Position numbers and translations under genes: made by a program
DNA from: Flavobacteriales bacterium UBA6049
Lineage (GTDB): Bacteria; Bacteroidota; Bacteroidia; Flavobacteriales_G; Salibacteraceae
Assembly: GCA_002429085.1 (NCBI GenBank)
Contig: DIYR01000194.1
Span: forward strand, 1-10,416
DNA length: 10,416 bases
Direction: 5' to 3'
The notes under the pieces: model-generated
Databases searched by the model: none
Told to the model about the DNA's origin: nothing
The model's input: the letters and a program-made list of their open reading frames with translations, nothing else
Shown here: positions 1-7,200 of the stretch, piece by piece
Layout of the letters: every line of letters begins with the position of its first letter
How positions within the stretch are numbered: position 1 is the stretch's first letter

Positions 1-72
1 TCATTAACCAAATATCAAGTTTGGTCAAGATACACTCCGGGCCGCGTTGGTAAAACTAGAGCGCTTGTTTAA
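1..72 (+). CDS. Possible C-terminal tail of an upstream protein (partial)
   Basis: Frame 1 is open from the window edge to a TAA at 70-72. It encodes a 23-residue tail rich in Arg, Tyr and Trp that includes YQVWSRYTPGRVGKTRALV. The composition looks protein-like, but the fragment is too short to name a family. It overlaps the TTG start of the next gene by 26 nt, or leaves a 19-nt gap if that gene starts at its ATG (92). Frame 2 is also open over most of this stretch, so the tail could be chance. The upstream sequence would decide. Confidence 0.3.
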   Translation, partial: SLTKYQVWSRYTPGRVGKTRALV

Positions 73-328
73 AATTTACGACAAAATCCAAATGTACTTT
101 GGGTATTTGTTGGGAGGGAGTTTTTTTATAGGATATATTATCGGGAGAGGGATTAACAAGCAGTTGACATTAGACAAAAGTTGGTTAATTGCTATAGGAG
201 CGATCGCAGGCGCTAGTTGGGTGATATCATATCCAGTAAAATGGTATGTGTCTTGGCTGTATGGTGGGCACATTCATGACCTTAAATCGGTATATGTAGA
301 ATTACATGAAATAGAACAAGAAGTCTAA
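47..328 (+). CDS. Small two-helix inner-membrane protein, unknown function
   Basis: This 93-residue protein is not recognised as a named family. It has two hydrophobic segments: about residues 17-33 (FGYLLGGSFFIGYIIG) and 43-63 (around DKSWLIAIGAIAGASWVISYP). A basic N-terminus precedes them and an acidic C-terminus follows (ELHEIEQEV), so a membrane hairpin is likely. The listed start is TTG at 47. ATG at 92 would give 78 residues starting MYFGYLLGG, just before the first membrane segment, and would avoid overlap with the possible upstream tail; the first 15 residues are therefore uncertain. The stop is 9 nt before the next gene, so the two are probably co-transcribed. The size and two-helix layout are holin-like, but no lysis gene is visible in the window, so that reading is only speculative. 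Confidence 0.6.
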   Translation: MVKLERLFKIYDKIQMYFGYLLGGSFFIGYIIGRGINKQLTLDKSWLIAIGAIAGASWVISYPVKWYVSWLYGGHIHDLKSVYVELHEIEQEV

Positions 329-337
329 ACACTAACT

Positions 338-862
338 ATGAACATTTTCAAAAAAATAAAAGGTGCTTATCAAAAGCATCAAGAAGTGATGCGTAGTCTT
401 TCAGACGAGGATATTTTAACCATTGCCCGAGACAATAATGGACGTCTAACCGCCTGCTCCCTCGCTCGCCAAACCCCACTAACTTATATTCAAGCATCTA
501 TCAAGCTTCAAATATTGTATAACAAAGGGTATTTTAAAATACATTATACAGCTGGTGGCTCACAAATCATGCTTTTGAAACAAGACGTTATGAAGCAAGT
601 AGAGCAACTACCTTCCATCAAACGCTTTACCAAGTTATCAGATGCTGAGGTATTAAAAACTACGGTAAATACAGGGGGGAGGCTTACACCTGCTTCGTTG
701 TGTGTGGCATTGGACTGTACCATTGCACAAGCACAACAAAAACTGGATGAGTTACAGTTACAAGACATTTTCAGACTTGAGATTACTGATAAGGGAGGGA
801 TTGTATATGTACTCAATGATGAGGAGCTTTTTCAAACCATTCCTTTGAAAAAGATTAGTTAA
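338..862 (+). CDS. Tandem winged-helix-like repeat protein
   Basis: This 174-residue soluble protein has no signal peptide or membrane segment. A basic N-terminal stretch (residues 1-19) is followed by two units of exactly 60 residues, 21-80 and 100-159. They align without gaps at 20 of 60 identical positions. Each unit begins LSD, carries GRLT..SL near its positions 15-22, then a T..QA..KL helix, a conserved Phe, and a Gly-containing turn leading to a final Leu. The pattern of a GRLTPASL-type helix, a helix-turn, and a short strand with a Gly turn resembles the small winged-helix units often attached to bacterial membrane or regulatory proteins. DNA or protein binding is an inference, because no named family is recognised. 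It lies 9 nt after the two-helix membrane protein, so the pair may work together. A strong terminator follows. Confidence 0.75.
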   Translation: MNIFKKIKGAYQKHQEVMRSLSDEDILTIARDNNGRLTACSLARQTPLTYIQASIKLQILYNKGYFKIHYTAGGSQIMLLKQDVMKQVEQLPSIKRFTKLSDAEVLKTTVNTGGRLTPASLCVALDCTIAQAQQKLDELQLQDIFRLEITDKGGIVYVLNDEELFQTIPLKKIS

Positions 863-885
863 TACCTGTTTGTATTATAAAAAGT

Positions 886-923
886 AAAACCCTGTATTGT
901 TTAGATACAGGGTTTTGTTGTTT
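886..923 (+). terminator. Rho-independent terminator, probably bidirectional
   Basis: A perfect 12-bp stem is formed by AAAACCCTGTAT (886-897) and ATACAGGGTTTT (905-916) around a 7-nt loop. It is followed by the T-rich tract GTTGTTT. On the opposite strand the stem is followed by a T-rich run as well, so it could also end transcription from the minus-strand small ORF. It begins 24 nt after the stop of the tandem winged-helix protein. Confidence 0.85.
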
Positions 924-966
924 AAAGTCAAGATGACTTTTATAATTAGAAGTCACGATGACTTCT
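924..966. repeat. Twin short palindromes (two near-identical hairpins)
   Basis: Two copies of a 15-nt palindrome lie 25 nt apart: AAGTCAAGATGACTT (925-939) and AAGTCACGATGACTT (950-964), differing at one base. Each folds as a hairpin with a 3-nt loop and arms of 7 bp (924-930 with 934-940) or 8 bp (948-955 with 959-966). They lie between the terminator hairpin and the stop codon of the minus-strand small ORF. They could be intergenic palindromic repeats of the REP type, extra terminator stems, or binding sites. Confidence 0.6.
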
Positions 967-1136
967 TACATAAAGTGAAACATCACCAAGCCAAAGGGAG
1001 ATTCATCATCAGACTCCTGTTGAGTATCTTTTTGGGGCTTAGCAACTGACTTTGTTGATGGCTGTTTAGGAGTTTTATCACTTTTTTTAGGCGTACTATA
1101 TTGATCAGCACATGCCTTTACAAACATTAGTTTCAT
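966..1136 (-). CDS. Small Lys/Pro/Ser-rich ORF, 56 residues
   Basis: A clean reading frame runs from ATG (1134-1136, minus strand) to TAA (966-968). It begins MKLMFVKACADQY. A hydrophilic middle, about residues 14-46, is rich in Lys, Pro, Ser, Gln and Asp, and the protein ends in the hydrophobic SPFGLVMFHFM. No family is recognised. The frame stays open 17 codons upstream of the ATG (to a TAG at 1188-1190), and that stretch also reads like protein, so the true start may lie further up with a non-ATG codon. It lies 148 nt downstream of the LytTR regulator on the same strand, with a LytTR-like repeat between them. Short length and lack of homology evidence keep confidence modest. Confidence 0.4.
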   Translation of the reverse strand: MKLMFVKACADQYSTPKKSDKTPKQPSTKSVAKPQKDTQQESDDESPFGLVMFHFM

Positions 1137-1248
1137 GGGCGTGTATTTTAGGTGAATTTTTTCATTAGTATAAGAAAGTATATTTGACTAACTTCTTAAT
1201 GAAAGATACGCCAACTACGTAGATAGCGCGTAATTTACTCATATTACT

Positions 1249-1282
1249 GGGGTAAACGGACTCGTTTTGGGGTAAATGGTCT
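1249..1282 (-). promoter_or_regulatory. Direct repeat resembling a LytTR-domain binding site
   Basis: Two copies of GGGGTAAA(C/T)GG(A/T)CT start at 1249 and 1269, matching at 12 of 14 positions with a period of 20 bp. On the minus strand they read ACCATTTAC-N11-TCCGTTTAC. The general LytTR half-site as I recall it is [TA][AC][CA]GTTN[AG][TG], given as two direct repeats about 12 bp apart. The copies match at 7 of 9 and 8 of 9 positions. The site starts just past the stop of a LytTR-domain gene and lies about 115 nt upstream of the 56-codon ORF. Binding is an inference. Confidence 0.35.
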
Positions 1283-1284
1283 TA

Positions 1285-3030
1285 TTACCTGTAAAGCTGA
1301 CTAGATGATTTGAATTGTAATAATACTTCCTTTTCACGTGAACGGGAGAGAGGGATTTCTATTTCGAGTGTTTGATGCTTGAATCGATAATGTTTAGATT
1401 TACCCGCCAATTGCCATTTTTTTTGAAAATTGATGATATACGAACGATGCGTACGTACAAATGCCTTGCCCTTGATCTGAGGTTCCAGGTCTTTGAGAGA
1501 AACTCGTAGCAGTTTTTTCGAAATCTTTTCTTCACTACCTTCATATACAATCTGACAATAATTGTCTTCTGCTTCTATATACAGAACCTGTGGAAGATTA
1601 ATGGTAAACTCCTCTTGAGTATTGGTTTTAATATTTATAATGTTAGAATACATGTAGCGATCAATCAATTCCAAAAACTTTGGCCTCTTTACAATGGATT
1701 TCCACAAAGGATCAACTTTAGTAAACAGGGCAATAGGGACTTGTTTTTCTAGTGTTTTTTCTAAATGATGCCACATTTTTTCCTCGTTTTGCTGTAGCAT
1801 ATATACAATGGCCAAGTTATAATCAGGGAAAGCAATTGTAGACGTTTTTATTCGGGTGAGTGCTTTGTCCAGCCATTCTTTAGCAATCAATACATCGCCT
1901 TTATGTACGAATAAATACGCTTTAGCAACTTCTGGAATAATGACTTGGTGGGGATGTTCAGGAGCACTATCAAGGTTATGTAAAGCCTCTTTGTATTGAC
2001 CTTGAAAAATTTGACACCAAGCGATTTTAAATTCAGTATCATTACGAACAGAATTGTTAGTTTCATGGCGGAACTGCTCAATGGCTTCAGTGTATTGTTC
2101 AGTACAATATAACAAAACTCCTGCTCTGTGCCGTACATGAGGCGAGAATGGGTCTAATTGTAGAGCAAGGTGCATAGAAGCTAATGCTTCGTCGAATTGG
2201 CCATCTATTAACAATATCATAGCTCGACCTACATGGATTTCGGCGGAACTGGGTAATTTTTGCAGTGTTTTGGCTAAATGTTCTAACGCTAAAGGAATAT
2301 TCCAGCTTTGCCAAAACATAAAACCAAGATAAGTTACATGTCCATCAATAAGCTGAGGATCTATTTCCAGTGCCTTGGTGACAAAAATCCTAACTTGCTC
2401 AAAAGCGGCTTTTTTATCCATGGTTTGAATAGCTCCATAGTATAAATAACATTTTGCCAAACCGCTGTAGGCCAATGCATAATCAGGTTCGGCTTCAATT
2501 ACTTTTTTGTATAAGGCTTCAGCTTTTACAATATCTTCAGGTAAACAGTTATACAAAATATGGTTGGCCTGGAGGTACCAATCATACGCTTGAGCATTTT
2601 TAGGATGCGCCTTACTGAAGGGCATAGAAGTCGTGCGCGATAATTCTGTTTTAAGCTTTTTAGCAATCAACTGGGCAATCTCGTCCTGAATCGCAAAAAC
2701 ATCTTCTAAGTCTCGATCATACACCTCCGAAAACTCGTGAAACCCCTGTTGTGTATTAATCAACTGTGCTGTGATACGTACGCGATTGCCCGCTCGTCTG
2801 ATACTTCCTTCCAATACATGCGCTACGCCGAGTTTGTCTCCAATCTCGCGTACATCTATATGTTGATTTTTAAAAGCAAAAGAAGAGGTGCGTGCAGTTA
2901 CTCGAATGCTATCGGTTTGGGCTAAAACATTGATGATTTCCTCCGTAATACCGTCACTAAAGTATTCATTTTCAGAATCTTTGCTCATATTAGCAAAGGG
3001 TAATACCGCTACGCTGTTGGGGTAAATCAT
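1285..3030 (-). CDS. TolB/FlgO-like, TPR, LytTR-domain transcriptional regulator
   Basis: This 581-residue protein is predicted to be cytoplasmic, with no signal peptide or membrane segment. Residues 6-130 form the TolB-N-terminal/FlgO-like domain often found in adenylate cyclases and CadC-type regulators, with the typical SVAVLPFANMS and EYFSDGITEEI. Residues about 146-455 are helical and TPR-like, with repeated patterns such as A..LY.KVIEAEPDYA.AYSGLA (168-192), ALEIDP (220-225) and G.FDEAL.S...AL.LDP (277-294). Residues about 482-572 are a LytTR DNA-binding domain: VLYIEAEDNYCQI, FVRTHRSYIIN (524-534) and the closing IPLSRS (559-564). The usual order, with the output domain N-terminal and the TolB-like domain after a membrane segment, is reversed here. 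The frame meets a stop 18 nt above the ATG, which supports this start. The gene is divergent from the ABC operon, an arrangement typical of a local regulator. The effector it senses is unknown. Confidence 0.9.
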   Translation of the reverse strand: MIYPNSVAVLPFANMSKDSENEYFSDGITEEIINVLAQTDSIRVTARTSSFAFKNQHIDVREIGDKLGVAHVLEGSIRRAGNRVRITAQLINTQQGFHEFSEVYDRDLEDVFAIQDEIAQLIAKKLKTELSRTTSMPFSKAHPKNAQAYDWYLQANHILYNCLPEDIVKAEALYKKVIEAEPDYALAYSGLAKCYLYYGAIQTMDKKAAFEQVRIFVTKALEIDPQLIDGHVTYLGFMFWQSWNIPLALEHLAKTLQKLPSSAEIHVGRAMILLIDGQFDEALASMHLALQLDPFSPHVRHRAGVLLYCTEQYTEAIEQFRHETNNSVRNDTEFKIAWCQIFQGQYKEALHNLDSAPEHPHQVIIPEVAKAYLFVHKGDVLIAKEWLDKALTRIKTSTIAFPDYNLAIVYMLQQNEEKMWHHLEKTLEKQVPIALFTKVDPLWKSIVKRPKFLELIDRYMYSNIINIKTNTQEEFTINLPQVLYIEAEDNYCQIVYEGSEEKISKKLLRVSLKDLEPQIKGKAFVRTHRSYIINFQKKWQLAGKSKHYRFKHQTLEIEIPLSRSREKEVLLQFKSSSQLYR

Positions 3031-3237
3031 AGGTGAGGGTGTTTGGTTTCACTGGGCCTAAGATAAGAAAAAAGTGGGATTTAGGGTACATGGAAAAAAT
3101 GTCCAGAAGTTTTATAAATCAAAATTTATAAAGAAAAGAAAAATATAACCTGTAATAAATTCTACCTCCCCACGACAGATATTTCAAAAAGTAATAAATC
3201 TCAGATAAGCCTTGTATAAAAGGGCACAAAGTGTCTC

Positions 3238-3253
3238 GATAAACAAGTTTATC
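3238..3253. promoter_or_regulatory. Inverted repeat upstream of the ABC operon, candidate operator
   Basis: GATAAAC-AA-GTTTATC is a perfect 7-bp inverted repeat with a 2-nt centre, ending 26 nt before the ATPase start codon. Part of it (AACAAGTT, 3242-3249) can instead pair with AACTTGTT (3267-3274), making a hairpin in the leader. It lies in the 249-bp divergent gap between regulator and transporter (3031-3279), where control sites are expected. I found no exact TAnnTTTG promoter element there on either strand. The function is inferred. Confidence 0.35.
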
Positions 3254-3279
3254 AATTATAAATCATAACTTGTTGCCCT

Positions 3280-4248
3280 ATGAACCTAGTGATTGAAAAT
3301 CTGTCGAAAACGTACCCCAATGGTACGCAGGCCCTCAAAAATGTGAGTTTAGAAATTCCTACGGGAATGTTTGGCTTGTTGGGGCCTAATGGTGCCGGAA
3401 AATCCTCCCTCATGCGTACCATCTCTACCTTGCAGGATGCCGATACAGGCAGTATCAAACTAGGTGATATTGATGTACTCAAAGAAAAAGCTCAGGTAAG
3501 ACAAGTATTAGGATACTTACCACAAGAGTTTGGAGTATACCCTCGTATGTCGGCTTATCAAATGTTAGATCATTTTGCTTTGCTCAAGGGCATTAAAAAC
3601 AGTCGGGAACGCAAAGAAATTGTAAAAGCACTGTTGCATCAAACCAACTTGTACCAACAACGTAACATCAAATTGAGCAATTATTCAGGAGGGATGAAGC
3701 AGCGCTTTGGCATTGCCCAGGCATTGTTAGGAAACCCGAAATTGATCATTGTAGACGAACCCACGGCAGGGCTTGATCCCGCCGAACGTAACCGTTTTCA
3801 TAATTTACTCAGCGAGATTGGCGAAAACATCATTGTGATTTTGTCTACCCATATTGTAGAAGATGTAAGCAACCTATGCCGAAACATGGCCATTATCCAC
3901 AAAGGAGAAGTATTGCTTACCGGGAACCCTCGTCAACAAATAGAAGCAGCCAAGGGCAAAGTATGGAAAAAGATTATTGATAAAGAAGCGCTACAAGACC
4001 ATCAGGCAAACTTCAACGTAGTGTCTTCGCATATGTTTGATGGCCAAATCATTATTAAGGTTTTTGGTGACACTCGCCCCAATGAATCTTTTGAGGCTTC
4101 TGAACCTGATTTGGAAGATGTGTATTTTGCCCATATCAAGACCAAAGAACAAGGAGAACAACAATCAGACACTGAGCCAAACCAAGGCTCTCAATTGGTA
4201 GATGCAGGTAATGTTTCTCAAAACCCTGAGGAAAATGAAACTGTCTAA
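3280..4248 (+). CDS. ABC transporter ATP-binding protein
   Basis: This 322-residue cytoplasmic ATPase subunit energises the permease encoded next. Visible motifs in order are Walker A GPNGAGKS (35-42), Q-loop Gln82 in YLPQEFG, signature YSGGM (135-139), Walker B LIIVDEP with catalytic Glu160, D-loop GLD (164-166) and H-loop His191 in STHIVED. The YSGGM form and the C-terminal LEDVYFAHI block fit the ABC-2 export-type ATPases (CcmA/NatA-like, COG1131/COG4152). After that block a tail of about 36 residues (287-322), rich in Gln, Glu, Asp and Asn, extends beyond the usual family end and looks disordered. The gene ends 43 nt before the permease start with no terminator between, so the two form an operon. 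The substrate cannot be told from sequence. Confidence 0.95.
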   Translation: MNLVIENLSKTYPNGTQALKNVSLEIPTGMFGLLGPNGAGKSSLMRTISTLQDADTGSIKLGDIDVLKEKAQVRQVLGYLPQEFGVYPRMSAYQMLDHFALLKGIKNSRERKEIVKALLHQTNLYQQRNIKLSNYSGGMKQRFGIAQALLGNPKLIIVDEPTAGLDPAERNRFHNLLSEIGENIIVILSTHIVEDVSNLCRNMAIIHKGEVLLTGNPRQQIEAAKGKVWKKIIDKEALQDHQANFNVVSSHMFDGQIIIKVFGDTRPNESFEASEPDLEDVYFAHIKTKEQGEQQSDTEPNQGSQLVDAGNVSQNPEENETV

Positions 4249-4291
4249 TTATCAGGTATTTATAATTAAAAATTAATAATTACTCAGACTT

Positions 4292-7200
4292 ATGTTTAAG
4301 GCAATTTTTAGTTTTGAGATCAAGTATCGACTCAACCGACCCGCCACTTATTTATATTTTCTCATCTTTGCTTTGGTTGGCCTCCTTTATGGTGCCATTA
4401 TGGGTGGCGCTTTTGGCAGCGAGGTAGCAGTGATGATTACTGGAGGTGGTAAAAACAATGCAAACTCCCCTCACAACATAGCAACCATTACTGGAGCACT
4501 CAGTCAAATTAGTATTTTCGTGATTGCGGCTTTTATGGGAGTCCCCGTTTACCGCGATTTTGAACATAAAACGTATGCCCTGTTTTTTACCAAACCCATT
4601 TCCAAGTGGAGTTATTTGGGAGGGCGATTTTTTGGTTCATTATTGGTAACCAGTTTGGTACTTCTGAGTATTTCGCTGGGTTTAATGATGTCTCAGTGGC
4701 TTCCAGGAGTAAATGCTGATAAATATGGGGCATTCAACTTAATGTATTACCTACATCCTTATTTTTTATCGGTATTACCCTTCACTATTTTTACTGGAGC
4801 CATCTTTTTTGCAACTGTTTCGCTTTCACGTAATCAGCTATTCATTTACCTCAATGCCTTGTTAGTATTGGCGCTTATTTTGGGAGCAGGCTTTTTAGGA
4901 GGCAAAATTGACAATAAAGTAATCAGTAGTTTGTTAGACCCCACTGGACAAACTGCGATAGCCAAAGCTACTGAACTGTGGACAGTGAGTGAGCGCAATG
5001 CCCAAATGACTCCGCTCACTTCGTTGATTGTGCTCAACCGTGTGATATGGGTAGGGATTGGGATTCTGGTATTGGCGTTTACTTATACCAGATTTACATT
5101 TGCCTTTACCGGGCGAGGCAAGGTAGCTAAGGCTCCATCCAAGGCAAGAAATCCCCAAACGGGCAAAGTGAGAAAACCTTCCAGCATACCTACGATTCAA
5201 AAAATTACATTGCCTTCGGTGAGGCAAGATTTTGGCATCGGGCATAGCTTTCGCTTACTGCGAGTACTCACCCGAAAAGAATTTCGTCAGGTGCTTTTCA
5301 ACCCCATTTTCCTGGTCATTGTAGCAGTAGGTGTCCTGTTTATGATCATTGGAGTTATATCTAATGGGCAAGTACTCGAGACCCCAGCGCTACCAGTTAC
5401 TTATCAGATATTAGACCTCTTAAGCGGAAGCTTCAACATATTTATTCTAGCCATTGTCGTATTTTATTCGGGAGAAATGGTGTGGACAGAGCGTCAACAT
5501 CGAGTACACCTAATGTACGATGCTTTACCTATTCCAAATTGGCTCAGCTTTGCCTCTAAGTTTTTGGCAATGATCATTATAGAACTTGCCTTGATGACTT
5601 TAATTATGGTAGTAGGGGTGCTGTATCAGGCTGGTCAAGGTTTCTTTGATATCAAATTTGGTTTATACATTCAGGAATTGTATGGGATTCAAATGCTTGA
5701 CTTGCTAATCTTTACCATACTCACCTTCTTTATCCACATTGTAGTCAACAACAAATACTTTGGGTTCTTTGCTGTAGTATTGGTGTACTTTTTCTTTAGT
5801 ACCATTTTACCTTATTTGGGAGTAACCCATAAGCTCTTTTTATTCCGTAGCGCACCTACCGTGATTTACTCAGATATGAATGGTTATGGTCACTTTTTGC
5901 AAGGATATTTAGCGTTCAAAACCTACTGGTTATTATTGAGTATTGCTTTATTGGTGTTGGCCAATGGTCTTTGGCTACGTGGCACTGATAGCTTTTTCAA
6001 AATTCGCTGGCGTAATGCTTTCCAGAGCTTTACCCGAGCCGCTCGCTTAACTTTCATATTGAGCTTGGTAGGCTTTGTTATGATGGGAAGTTACATCTAC
6101 TACAACACCAACGTACTCAATGAATTTACCACTGGAAAAGACGTACAAAAAGCCCAGGCAAACTATGAGAAAAAGTATAAAAAATACGAAAACCGACTTC
6201 AGCCTCGTGTAACTGATGTAAGCTTAGAAGTAGATTTATTTCCTTACCAAAGAAGTGTAAAAGCCAAGGGGCGTTATATCTTACAAAATAAAACCAATGC
6301 TTCCATTGATTCTATCCATATTAATTTCAGCAACTCGATTACACTCAAAAAGATGCAATGGAATCGTAAGGCAAAAGCGGTTTTGGAGGACACCGAATTG
6401 GCGTACTATATCTATCAACTTGATGAACCACTCAAGCCTCAGGCAACTATTGAACTATCCTTCGAATTTGAGAATACGATCAAAGGCTTTGCTAATAATA
6501 ACACGAATAACTTTTTGACCTATAACGGAACCTTCATTAATCAAGGGTTATTTCCAAAAGTGGGATACCAACCCAATGCGGAGCTCCAAAACAATGACAT
6601 CCGTAAAGGTTATGAGCTAGGTAACAGGCGTAGAGTACCTGCACTGGAAGATGAAGAGGCTCGAAAGAACAATGCACTCACAAATGATTCGGACTGGATC
6701 AACTTTGAGATTAAAGCCAGTACCACGGATGATCAGATTTTGGTAGCACCTGGTTACTTACAGAATGAATGGAAGAAAGATGGGCGTAGGTATTTCCATT
6801 ACAAAATGGATAAACCCATTCTTAATTTTTATAGTATTCTTTCGGCCAAATATGCCGTGAAGAAGGACGTATGGAAAAGCAAAGATGGCAAAGAAGTAAA
6901 TCTGGAAATTTATTACCATCCTGAGCACGATTATAACCTGGATCGTATGATAAAGGGGATGAAAGGGGCCTTAAGTTATTGTAGTGAAAACTTTTCACCC
7001 TATCAGTATCGTCAAATGCGCATTCTGGAGTTTCCGCGTTATGCAGGGTTTGCCCAATCATTTGCCAATACAGTTCCTTATTCTGAAAATATTGGTTTTA
7101 CTGCCGACATTGACGATAGTAAGGACATAGACTATGTATTGTATGTAACTGCGCACGAAGTAGCACATCAATGGTGGGCGCATCAGGTGATTCCAGCCAA

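Noticed and set aside
544..816. 90-codon minus-strand frame opposite the tandem winged-helix gene
   Set aside because: It is Ser/Cys-rich with no family resemblance; the opposite strand shows a clear internal protein duplication.
3019..3027. Third GGGGTAAAT matching the repeat near 1249-1282
   Set aside because: It is part of the regulator's start codons (encoding IYP), is a single copy and lacks the rest of the half-site.
4934..5245. 103-codon minus-strand frame inside the permease gene
   Set aside because: It is antisense to a well-supported membrane protein coding region, with no recognisable motif.
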